Assembly (NCBI RefSeq): GCF_030272615.1
Contig: NC_081413.1
Location: 102,940,239 to 103,004,238 of the forward strand
Length of the DNA stretch: 64,000 bases
Source: Cryptomeria japonica
Taxonomy: Eukaryota > Streptophyta > Pinopsida > Cupressales > Cupressaceae
Direction of reading: 5' to 3'
The first letter of the stretch is position 1. Every line of letters begins with the position of its first letter. The notes under the pieces were generated by a model. That model worked only from the letters and a program-made list of their open reading frames with translations, had not been told where the DNA came from and did no database searches. Shown piece after piece: positions 24,407 to 34,509 of the stretch. A program made the position numbers and the translations under genes.

Positions 24407-24629
24407 GAGTTCTCTTGTATGTTTTTTCATCTCTCTTTTGGGGGAGGGTTTTTTCCCATTGGGTTTTTCTCTCTTTCCCCACTTTGTGAGAGATTTTATT
24501 GCATTGGTTTTCATGCATTTGCATTTTTACATGGGTACCTAACATGGCCTAGTAGCCGAGACCCATCTTGCATTGCTTAGTTGCATTGTAGACTTAAGTG
24601 CATTCCCCTAAGTTGCACTTAAGGGGGGG
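24407..24629 (+). promoter_or_regulatory. NA1 3' untranslated region and polypurine tract
   Basis: T- and G-rich text with several GGGGGG runs, ending in AAGGGGGGG at 24621-24629 directly before the 3' LTR; this is the polypurine tract. No gene. Confidence 0.85.
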
Positions 24630-25087
24630 TGTTGGTGTAAATAATTATTCATCATGGATATTATTACACTTTACTTAAGTTTACTTAGGAGATGCATTTC
24701 ATAGTGGTTTGGGTATGAGACACTTGGGTGTTTGTGCCACATTGGGATAGTGTGTGTAGGAGAAATTCCACCTTTTATGGTGTTGATTTTGTTGTTACAC
24801 TCCACATTTAGTGGGTGATCCACCTCATGTGGACTATTATATTATTTCTCCTACCTACCCACACCTATTTCCTACCTACCTTTGTTTCTTATTGAGCCAC
24901 ATGTCATGTTTGTGTGCTCACATATCCCTAGCCTTGCCTATATAAGAAGGCTCATCTATATTGTATGTAACAATTGAATCATGTTATTGATCATTTTCTA
25001 TTGATGAGAATACAATTTATTCTTGTCCCATATTATGTCTCTATTTTGTACATTTCATTGAGCTCTTGATCTTGGCAAAATCTCACA
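24630..25087 (+). repeat. NA1 3' LTR
   Basis: 458 bp, same ends as the 5' LTR. By direct comparison four bases differ: C/T in the CCTACC(C/T)TTG run, C/A next to the TATA box, C/T in CTA(C/T)ATTG, and G/A in ACA(G/A)TTTATTC. TATATAAG lies at 24939-24946. It is followed by AATAC and the rest of Co6. Confidence 0.95.
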
Positions 25088-26065
25088 AATACAATCTATC
25101 TGCAACTTCACATCTGAAATGCTAAAGCAGATTCCTATTTGTTCAATACAATCTAGACATAGAACTAATCTTGTCTATCTGTTGGGCATCAATACTCTAT
25201 TATTCTAATAGGTCTTCAAGCTTCTATGCTCGGTAATCACTCTGTAGCATCCCTATGCATACACTTGCCCGTATACATTGTTTATCAACAGTTCCTTATT
25301 TATAAACAATCTTCTAACTGCTTAATCTCCTTGATCACATTTCCCATGATCAATCATAGCCATCAGATCTTCAATCTTGTCCAGGTTCATTGTATCTTTC
25401 GATTTGAAAGGATTTTACCCCACCTTGGAACTTGCACAATCACCTTGGAACTTGTGTTAGGGTAATTCGGTTCAATCTGAGTTGTAGATCTTCTTGCAGA
25501 CTTTCCATTGCCTTAGATTTGTTTAACAAACTTCTTTTACGGCTTGCCAATCATTGATCCTCTCCAACTCATCAATATCTTTCATTAAATATCACATGTA
25601 AACAGTTAATGCATTCTATTATAGCTCGGTTACAACTTGGTGAATACTAAACTTCACTTGGTAGACATTCTGTCTTCATTAACCGACTGCGATAACCTTA
25701 GGGTTTACCGACTAGGTTCTTTGCTTGATAACATAGTATAGTATTAACCTTTACATTTTACAACATATGTATGATGTTAAAACAATCTAAAACATCAAGA
25801 TCTCATCATTGTCTGACTCGGTAGAGTTGCCCATTGAATAACTTATCCCCTTATTCATCATATTCTTTCCTGTGTCTTTACCGACTTCTTTATAATCTTC
25901 ATATCATATTTCTTAAGATATGGCAACATCATACTAAATTAGAAAATCAATTTATTGACATCAATGACAAAATAATAATATCAAGATAGTAAAACATCTT
26001 TAATCAGTTATGTCCATAATCATCAACAACCTTCTCAATATCCTTGTAATATTGCCAACAGCTCT

Positions 26066-27348
26066 TTCACATGTGGTTACATTAATTTTTGCATATATTT
26101 ATCATGTGTCAAATAAGAGTTTCTTCCATTTCCTCTTGCTTCTCTTTCTTCATAGCACTTGGTCATATTATGTTGTTAGTATTTCCAAAATATTTTCTTT
26201 TCAATTAGATCTTAAAGCTTTCATGTATCATTTATGTTGCATTATGGTGATGTTGTTAATAAAATGCATTTCCCATGTTAATCACTTTAAAGCTTTTGTA
26301 GATCCTAAACCTAGAGATCCTAACCCTTGTACCTCTCCTAGGGTATCTTGTGTGAAAGAAATGAGATTTAATGCTTTACCCAATGATCTTTCTACAAGAG
26401 AGCACGCATTGGAAAGTAATGTGGATCTATCTTCTTCTTTTACACTTACCCTTGAGCAAGAGGGGAAATATGACAACATCAACATTCTTACATCTTTAGA
26501 TCCTCCTTATTCTCCTAGGACCTATCTTCAACATCAAATTCTATGTAGGGAGGATGATGTCATGCATTTTATTCATGACCTTTCTCCTCACATAGAAATC
26601 ACTAACACTGATCTTTTTAATGATGAAGATATTCCTCCCCAATCTTCCAAAAAGGATAAGATTGATGAAGGCAAAGAGATTCTCATTCCACATGACACTC
26701 CGCCTTCATCTACAAATCCTTTTCTACCTCCTTACACATTAGATTTAAAATAAATTCATGATCTTGTTCCTCCATCTAGTCAATTGCAACATGCTTATAG
26801 TCGTGGCTTTTCGTATAATTACAAAACAAGGTTTTAAAGGAGAAAGAATTGGTAAATTTGAGCATGGAATTCGTGTCCCTATAAACCCTCCTACACAAAC
26901 TACTACAAGGGGCCTAGGAAGTGGTACCCCTCTTTATATGGATGAGTTCCTTAGACTTCAAAACTTTCAATATTACCTTCAAAAACAACAAATTAAGAGA
27001 GCACGCAAGAATTCTTCTTCTTCAAAGCGTCTTTTTTGTTTATTTCATCAAACCCATGACCACAAAGTTGATGATTGCCTTGATTTTCAAAAATCTATTC
27101 AAGATGACATTGAAAGTGAAAAAATTAGAATTGTGGATAATGAAACTTACTCTCCAAATAAACCCTCTTCTTCATGGGAAGATGATATTTACCATCTTCA
27201 CAGATTAGCTCCAAGAATCTATTGGAGATTGAAATATGACAAGAACATTTCCTTTCCTCCTCAACATAAAAACAAGAGTCTTAAGCAAGTGAAAGGTATT
27301 GAATATTGCATTTTTCATTATTTATATTCACATTCTATTGGAAAATGA
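26066..27348 (+). pseudogene. Gy2 gag-like ORF with gypsy CHHC motif, degraded
   Basis: Coding-like sequence starts at the latest at 26361 (MRFNALPNDLSTREH) and runs in one frame to TAA near 26752. It shifts and meets further stops near 26830, then resumes as KFEHGIRVPINPP and ends at 27346-27348. The diagnostic part is CLFHQTHDHKVDDC at 27037-27078, a C-x2-H-x4-H-x4-C motif as found near the C-terminus of gypsy Gag, followed by an LDFQKSIQ helix. Gag packages the RNA. No protease or pol follows: after a 530-bp spacer comes NA2, then only the non-coding tail of Gy2. Confidence 0.65.
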
Positions 27349-27879
27349 TATGCATTTAAGAAATTTATTCAACTACAATATGATCTTGCACACATTTATC
27401 TCATAGACGATTTAGTTGTCTTTCTTGCTAAGAACATCGTGCCTTAGCACTTCTTTTCCCTTCATGTTTCTCTTCACCCTATGGCATAATCAACCCATTT
27501 AATGGGGGCTCTTTATCATTAGTGGTGGTATTGTTTCACTTTTTCATACTTTTTGGCAACAACATTTTATCTCTATCTTTGTGCATCATTCATTATTAGA
27601 TCTATTTTCTTGCATAGGGATATTCCTATGTGAGCATATAATTTTTCTTTGGTTTTCCTCTTTGCTTGGAGAGGGGCATCTTCAATGAGTACTGCACTTC
27701 ATCTCTTTCCTTAATTCTCTTGAAAATCTTACCTCTTCTATGGTTTAATTATTTGCAAGTATGATATGCCCCTTTAGTAGGGAATGATCTCTTGAGAAGT
27801 ATGTGTTTGCATTCTACACTTTACTTATTCGCAAGTATGATATGCCCCTTTAGCAGGGAATGATCTCTTGAGAAGTATG
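27349..27879 (+). other. Gy2 spacer with a 76-bp tandem duplication
   Basis: Non-coding. A unit beginning near 27751 (TTGCAAGTATGATATGCCCCTTTAG...) is repeated from about 27827 with a 76-bp period. The second copy is interrupted at 27879 by NA2. T-rich, no domain. Confidence 0.7.
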
Positions 27880-28691
27880 TGTTGGTATTATACACTCTAA
27901 TGAGAATATGGTTGATGTTGTCATTGATGGCAACCAACCGATATCAGGATTCTACATGCACCAACATCTCAAACACAATCACCGACAGGCACCGACAGGC
28001 ATATTCACCGGCATCCAGATTACATCGGCAATGAAGCATACCAGCACCTAGTCCAACATGTGACAAGTTGTGTTTATGCAAATTGTATTGTAAATATAAT
28101 TATCTTTTGTAAAGTTGACTTGGTATATTGTAAAGATTCATATATGTATGAGATCTTATAGGTCATTTTGTATATGGTTGAATGCAATAGGAAATTATTG
28201 TATAAGGTGATATAGTGGACAGCGAAGGTTTTGGTTATGGTATATGACTGAGCTTAAACCGGTACTGAACTAGGCATTAGAGATGCTATTTTAAGAAGTA
28301 CATTGTAGGATTTAATTATCCATATTGTAGTCAGTGAGACTCTTCATTGAGCAATGTTCTCTAGGTTGTTGGCCTCCTTGTATGTGTAGGCCCCTATTGT
28401 ACGTAATATTTATTCATATTGTCTAGTGAGTAAATATTATGGGTCACAAATCCCACTGAGGTTTTTCCCACACTAGGTTTCCTCGTTAAAATATCTTGTG
28501 TTATGGTTTGCATTTATGTTGTCTCTGCTATTTCTGTTTACTGTATTATTTCTTATTTACTGGTACATTGTTTTGGGTTCCAAAGTTATAAATAAGTTTA
28601 AATATTCCACTGATTAGTTAGACACTGATTCACCACCCCCCCCCCCCCTCCCCCGCCCTTAGTGTCTTTGGGACTGTCATTGAATCTAACA
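27880..28691 (+). repeat. NA2 5' LTR
   Basis: TGTTGGTATTATACACTC ... GAATCTAACA. It contains short direct repeats of CACCGACAGG near 27981, the CCCACTGAGGTTTTTCCCACACTAGGTTTCCTCG module near 28450 and a long C run in the U5 module at about 28633-28660. Confidence 0.9.
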
Positions 28692-28693
28692 AT

Positions 28694-28705
28694 TAGTATC
28701 AGAGC
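28694..28705 (+). promoter_or_regulatory. NA2 primer-binding site
   Basis: TTAGTATCAGAGC-type sequence right after the LTR: one mismatch (TAG for TGG) to the initiator-Met tRNA primer site. Confidence 0.85.
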
Positions 28706-28762
28706 CTGATTCTCTATTTTCAAAAGCCTAACAACTTGAGGAAGATTCTGAAACTAGTACAG

Positions 28763-29823
28763 ATGGAGAATTTAAGAAAACAGTTGGAAGGAGCTTTTGA
28801 GGATTTTGATGCAGAAAAATTGAAGAATATGATCTAAGGACTGCTAAGGAATTCATTAAAGGACTTCAGGAGAACCTGGTTATAGCACAAAATAAGGGGA
28901 AGGAACTTCATGAGAAAATGCAGAATGATGATGATGAAAAAGAAACTCTTAGAGACATTGCAGATAAGTTGAGGCAAGAGAATAGTGACATGAGGAATGA
29001 AATGCAAGATATGACCATGAGACTATGTAAGGATATTTAAGATAGGAAGAAGAATGAATAAGACTTGACTAGGAGACTTAATGATGTGGGAAATGAAAAT
29101 ATGAGACTTTGTCATGAGAATGATATGCTAAAGATAGATCTGATTCACATGCAACATGATAAAGAAGAGATTGTGAGACAAGTTGGAATTCTTGAAAATG
29201 AGTTGATCACTACAAAGGAACATGAAGACAAATTCAAGAAAAGTTCAGAAAGGCTTGATGACATGCTGAAAAGATAGAAACCTGATGGAGATACAATTGG
29301 ACTTAGATTTGAACATGGAGAAAGTTCTGGGACTGCAAATAATCAAGATCACAGTAAATCGGTAAGACAACCTAATGCTTATAAAATCAATGGGAAATGT
29401 TTCAATTGCAACAAGTTTGGTCATAGAGAAAATCAGTGCAGATTTAGAAATAATCAGAATACAAACTTACCCACTGGTCATTGTTCAAAATGCAATAAAG
29501 TTGGTCATAATTCAGAAAATTGCAGAATGAATGTGAAATGCTATGTTTGTGGTAGATTTGGACATTTATCTAATCAATGCAGAACACAAACTAGTCAAGG
29601 ATATGGAAAAGCTATTCAGAGGAATAATGTAACTTGTTATGCATATAACAAGATTGGGCATATTGCAAAATTTTGTAGAAACAAGACTTCACCGGGGAAC
29701 AACAAAGGATCTATTGAAAAAGGAAAAGAAAAGGTAAGTGAAATAAAGAAAGAATTTTCAAAACAATGGAATAAGAAGAGAGATCAAAAAGTTGATGAAT
29801 CTGTCTTTGCACTGGTAGAATAG
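28763..29823 (+). pseudogene. NA2 Gag-like protein: coiled coil plus four tandem zinc knuckles
   Basis: After ATG 28763 and an early frame change, one frame carries about 200 residues of charged, heptad-like helix (LRQENSDMRNEMQDM; MLKIDLIHMQHDKEEIVRQ), with stops at about 29038, 29062 and 29275. Four knuckles follow: CFNCNKFGHRENQC (29398-29439), CSKCNKVGHNSENC (29482-29523), CYVCGRFGHLSNQC (29539-29580) and CYAYNKIGHIAKFC (29635-29676). The last has Tyr in place of the second Cys. A Lys-rich tail ends at 29821-29823. CCHC knuckles bind nucleic acid; the usual copia capsid pattern is not visible, so the long coiled coil is the odd part. Confidence 0.8.
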
Positions 29824-30162
29824 AGTAAGCCTCCACCGGCAGGAGATTCTTCATCTAATTAAGGAATAATCCTTAGGGGGTACTGCAGCAAGTTGAAAAT
29901 CATGCATTCTACCCTCGGTTGATGGGAAGAAGATACATTTCTTCTTTACCGATAGATAGGTAAATTTTTCACTTAACTGACGAGCATTTAATGTGGTTTT
30001 TGAAGAGATTTTTAGTTATAAAGCATCAAAAAACCCTCATTTTGACTCACAAAGCATTCAAATATTCAAAGAGCATGGAATTGAGCAAGGGCATTCTAAG
30101 GCGAAGTAGCAAAGTGATTTTCAGGCATTCAAATTTTGAGTAAGAGGTATTTATCTTTTGAA

Positions 30163-33100
30163 ATGGCATCTTCATCTTTTGTTCTTGAGTTTATTTCGAA
30201 CCCTACTATGGTAGAGAACATCAAGTGCCCTAGACCTATTTTCAAGATTATCCCTGAAATTGCTAAACATGATGATTCTATTGGAGCTTTTTCAAAAATT
30301 TCTAAGGGTGTTACTTCTACTCAAGACCCGATAATCTATATCCACTGCAACATAGAAGACCTAGGGACTGAGGACTTGAAGAAAATGTTTAATGATGTTA
30401 TTACTAATGAGAAAGGTCTGATCAAACTTGAACATAAGATTATTGAAGACTTAGGTTTTGTTGAAATTCTAAGCATTCCTAAATTTTTGAAGTAGTCTGT
30501 CTTGTGTTTAGCAGAGTCCATGGAGAATGTATATGGTTAGAGTCAGTTTGGAAGATAACTAAGGAAGAAATTAAGGTAGTTACTGGTTTACCCTCAACCG
30601 GTAGTAGGCCTAACAAAACCAAGAAAATACCTAACGAGGGAGTTATGGAGTTAACTGGAGCAACATCCAATAACAGATCTCTTAGAGTCAATGAAATTAT
30701 TGATGCAAATGTTAGATATGTGAGTATGGTACTTGGCTATAGAGCAACACATGCAAATGAATTGAATTCGGTTTCTAGCCTTTGTATTCACGGTGCATAT
30801 GAGATGGTAAAGAACAACACTAAAATTGATGTTTGTGAATGGCTTAAGGATGAATTGATTGATAACTTGAAGAAGATTAAAGGTGACAAGAAGGGGACTT
30901 TTTGCTTTGGCAACTTACTTGTATGTCTAATTCTTTACTTCACCAAAGAGATACCTGATATTGGTCATAAGGATTTTGGATATGACATCCCTGTAGGAAA
31001 ACAAATTCTGGAAGCTTTCACCAGTATGGGCACTGACTATGACAAGATCATTACAGATTACTTCAAAACATTTCAAACTAAAATGAAGGAAAGAGAGAGG
31101 TCACCACAAAGCATAGTTGATAAGTATGACAAACAAATCTGTTTTGTTATTAAACATGATGAGACATGGATGGAAGCAGTTACCCCTAGAACTATTTGGG
31201 TTACTGAAATGGGTTATGAAGTTGATCTAAATGTTCTTGAGTCATATGCAAAAACACTACTTGATGCACGTAGAGAACCATCTGAGAAATTCTTTGGTAG
31301 TGCTGAAACCATTGAGAGTGTTGTCTCAATGCAGAAGAGGAGAAACAGAAGATAAAAGTTTATTAGAGATGCATCCAAGATGACAAGTGAAATCAAGGAA
31401 AATGTAATGAATATGAGTGGCATATCAGCCAGTGAACTTGAAGGACTGAAACTAGAAGCACATGTTTCACCGGTTGTCACTTCTTCTAATACTGATAGTG
31501 GAAAAGCAACTGAATTCAAGAAAGTAGAGAGGAAGAAGAGAAAACTCCCACCGATATCTTCTTTTTCTCCTAAGAAGGTAAGAATACTAAGGAAAGAGAA
31601 GTAGGCAGTTAGGGAACCTAAGAAGAAGCTTACACCAAAACAGAAACATACACTGGTTACCCCTACTCTGGAAGAACTATTGAATGAGATAACACAGGAA
31701 GGAAATCTGTCGAATGTGAACAAATTGTATAATTCTTTTAAGGATTCTGATAGGGAAACAATAGAAGAGAGCATAATCTTACATCTAGACATCTTTAAGA
31801 AATTTTTGATTGAGGTTGTGGATGTTTTACCTAATGATCTTTATCTGAGACTTGAGGCTAAATGACTATTAGTGATGGAACTTGATAAGAAGTTGAAAGT
31901 TGAAGCATTGTTGGCGGTACGTCCTGTAAATTCAAAAGAGGAAATTGATGAATTAATCTCTGAAGCAAACTGGTCAGTATTTATTAGTGGACATTGGAAA
32001 GTGAGCCTAATGGTTGGGAGAGTAAAGGAGATTGCTGATGAGACTACAGGTTAATGGGATATATTCTTTGTTGAAAAGGAAAAGCAAGAAGAAAGGAGTA
32101 GACCAAAAATGGATAAGACCTTTAAGGTATATCAAAAGGATAAGGGAAAAGGAAAAGTTGGTGGTGTTCCTTCAATAAAGATTACAGATAATCTTCCACC
32201 TCTAGCTCAGGATATCCCACTAGTACATTCAGTCAGTCCACCTAATATGGGAACTGAAAATGTCACTCTTGATAACAATAACCCAGATTTTGAGATTCTT
32301 TTTTCTGTGAACGTTGTTGTTGACAAGGAAACTGTAGAGGTTAAGGTAGATGATGCTAAGATCAGTGAGATCTCTGAGTCACCGACACAAACTGTTGACT
32401 CTCAGAACACTAAGAAACCGACACAAGCTAAGCAACCAGAGAGTGGGATATCGACAGATGATAAAGGAACAAATACTGAGAAACAATCTGAGGCAGAGGT
32501 TCATGTTGAGTCTGAGAAACCGACAATTACAAAGGTGCTTAATCAAATTGAAAAACCAAAGGAAGTAGAGGAAATAACATAGATAGAGAAACTGGTAGAC
32601 AATGTGAATAAAGAGGAAGCAGTTGATGGAAATAAGGAAGAAATAGTGAAGGTAATCAGAGAAGCATCTGTTGAGAGGAAAGCTATTTCTGAACCAAGCA
32701 CATCTATAGGTCAATTTAGACCCACTAATGTAACAAAGGTTCTATTGGATTCTATTAAGAGGATAACAGATTGCAATGCCTTAGAATTTAAGGCTATTAA
32801 TGACACATTACCTATCTTGAAGATGATTGCACCAACCTATAAGATAGATCACATTAAGGATTCTTTAGGTAAATTGGACACATTGTCCAAATTTATTGCT
32901 GAAAATGTTCTAACTATAGATAAGGTGAATGAGGCTAATGTTAAGGAGAGAGTTGATAAAGAGAAGGGTGAATTATTTGTGAGCACTATTAAAAACTATA
33001 CAGACCACTTAGATTCACTGTTACTGGCACTTAATTCTACAATTTTGGAGTATAAGGAGTTGTATAGAGAAGCTTGTAAACCTCACTATTTGACAGAGGA

Positions 33101-33503
33101 CATTGATGAGGAGATTAAAAAGACACAAAAAGAGATTGATGATATTGTAGATAATATGATAGGTTCTTGGGGACTTATCTCAGTTTTTGAGCAGGAAATG
33201 GTAGTTTTTGAAGAAAAGTTAGAGAAGCTTGAGAAAGAGAAGGAGGGAATAAGGTTAAAGGCTTGTGAACTAAAAATTAAACTTGGTCCAAGATTGGACA
33301 ATCTTATTACTCAGCGGGTTGAGCTATCAAAGGCATCAATTCAAGGAGAACGATCACCAGAGTAGAAGATGCAATATCTGATCGACATGATCCAACAGAC
33401 ATAGACTATTCTTTCTGAAAATAACGAATTCATGCAGAGCTTGAATCTACTTTTGGTTGACATTTTTCAACTTATAAGCAACCGGTTACAAGCTATGAGG
33501 TAG
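30163..33503 (+). pseudogene. NA2 ORF2: about 1100-codon ORF of unknown function, related in layout to X1
   Basis: Starts MASSSFVLEF at 30163. After one frameshift near 30490 it stays in a single frame to TAG 33501-33503, with in-frame stops at about 31353, 31602, 31863, 32052, 32580 and 33363. Regions in order: a helical globular part to about 31340; a basic stretch with KKRK, then SPKK and RILRK (about 31530-31605) that looks like a nuclear-localisation signal; a charged Thr/Glu/Lys-rich spacer (32100-32580); and a coiled-coil C-terminus (32700-33340, e.g. EEIKKTQKEIDDIVDN). No polymerase or protease motif. The KRK...SPKK-x-R spacer and coiled-coil end also occur in X1. Unknown function. 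Confidence 0.7.
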
Positions 33504-33706
33504 CATTTTTGTATTCTTTTCTTTTTGACATCCTTTTCCATTGATGTCAAAGGGGGATAAGTAGTATGGAGAAAAATAATTGCACAGAGGAGATCACTTG
33601 CTCAGGGATAGCACACATTTTTGGGATCAGATTTTGGACTTCACTTTTGGATAACGGTTTTTGGATTTTTATCATGAGTGTTGCCATCAATGCCAAAGGG
33701 GGAGAT
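33504..33706 (+). promoter_or_regulatory. NA2 3' untranslated region with two polypurine tracts
   Basis: GATGTCAAAGGGGGATAAG at about 33544-33560 and CAATGCCAAAGGGGGAGA ending at 33705. The second abuts the LTR. The same paired phrases are found in Co1, Co3 and Co4, so NA2 shares its 3' priming region with those copia elements and may be moved by their enzymes (inference). Confidence 0.8.
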
Positions 33707-34504
33707 TGTTGGCATTCTACACTCTAATGAGAATATGGTTGATATTGTCATTGATGGCAACCAACCGGCATCAAGATTCTACATGCACCGGTACCATAGA
33801 CACAATCACCGACAGACACCGACAGGCATATTCATCGGCATCTAGATTACATCGGCAATGAAACATACCGATACCCAGACCGACATGTGACAAGTTTTGT
33901 TTATGCAAATTGTATTGTAAATATAATTATCTTTTGTAAAGTCGACTTGGTATATTGGAAAGACTCATATATGTATGAGATCTTATAGGTCATTTTGTAT
34001 ATTGTTGAATGTAATAGGAAATTATTGTATAAGGTGATACAATGGACAACGAAGGTTTTGGTTATGGTATATGACTGAGCTTAAACTGGTACTGAACCAG
34101 GAATTAGAGATGCTATTTTAAGCAGTACATTGTATTGGATTTAATTATCTATATTGTAGTCAGTGAGACTCTTCATTGAGCAGTGTGCTCTAGGCTGTTG
34201 GCCTCCCTGCATGTGCAGGGCCCTATTGTAAGTAATATTTATTCATATTGGCCAGTGAGTAAATATTGTGGGTCACAAATCTCACTGAGGTTTTTCCCAC
34301 ACTAGGTTTCCTCTTTAAAATATCTTGTGTTATGGCATGCATTTATGTTGTCTTTGCGATTTCTGTTTACTGCATTATTTCTTATTTACCAGTACATTGT
34401 TTTGGGTTGCAAAGTTATAAATAAGTTTAAATATTCCACTAACCAGTTAGACACTGATTCACCCCCCCCTCTTAGTGTCTTTGGGACTATCATTGAATCT
34501 AAGA
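33707..34504 (+). repeat. NA2 3' LTR
   Basis: TGTTGGCATTCTACACTC ... GAATCTAAGA; the final CA has mutated to GA. It has the same modules as the 5' LTR and is followed by the target duplicate GTATG. Confidence 0.9.
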
Positions 34505-34509
34505 GTATG

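Larger units (their letters stand above)
19996..25087 (+). mobile_element. NA1: young non-autonomous copia-type element encoding Gag-protease plus an unknown domain (5.1 kb)
   Basis: Perfect target duplications AATAC (19991-19995 and 25088-25092) and two 458-bp LTRs differing at only 4 positions by my count. The uninterrupted target is visible in the Co5 LTR near 60831-60841. The primer-binding site and polypurine tract are intact. One frame encodes Gag, a zinc knuckle, a protease and a long acidic tail. Integrase, RT and RNase H are absent, so replication would depend on another copia element (inference). It is the most recent insertion in the window. Confidence 0.93.
19493..26060 (-). repeat. 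Co6: solo copia LTR (minus), split by NA1
   Basis: Left end TGATAGTTCTGATAC, right end ...ATATTGCCAACA, flanked by perfect target duplications GCTCT (19488-19492 and 26061-26065). Without NA1 it is about 1.47 kb. It matches the Co5 LTR at 60333-61532, which lacks roughly 300 bp present here (about 25550-25860). It carries GAGAGGGGGGGGGGTGAATCA at about 19540, the GTGGAAACCCAAATAGGGAAAAACC module at 19695 and the four-fold GTTARRGGATTT motif at 19830-19965. No internal sequence remains. Confidence 0.88.
27880..34504 (+). mobile_element. NA2: non-autonomous LTR element with coiled-coil/4-knuckle Gag and a large unknown ORF (6.6 kb)
   Basis: LTRs of 812 and 798 bp (roughly 90% alike by eye) flank a primer-binding site, a Gag-like ORF, a second ORF of about 1100 codons and a polypurine tract. 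Target duplications GTATG at 27875-27879 and 34505-34509 are identical. Protease, integrase, RT and RNase H are all absent. It sits inside the Gy2 spacer. ORF2 shares its layout with X1 at 1-2979, suggesting a family of such elements. Confidence 0.9.

Noticed and set aside
30136-33503. NA2 ORF2 as an envelope-like protein
   Set aside because: No signal peptide, no transmembrane segment and a basic nuclear-type spacer; nothing supports an envelope role.
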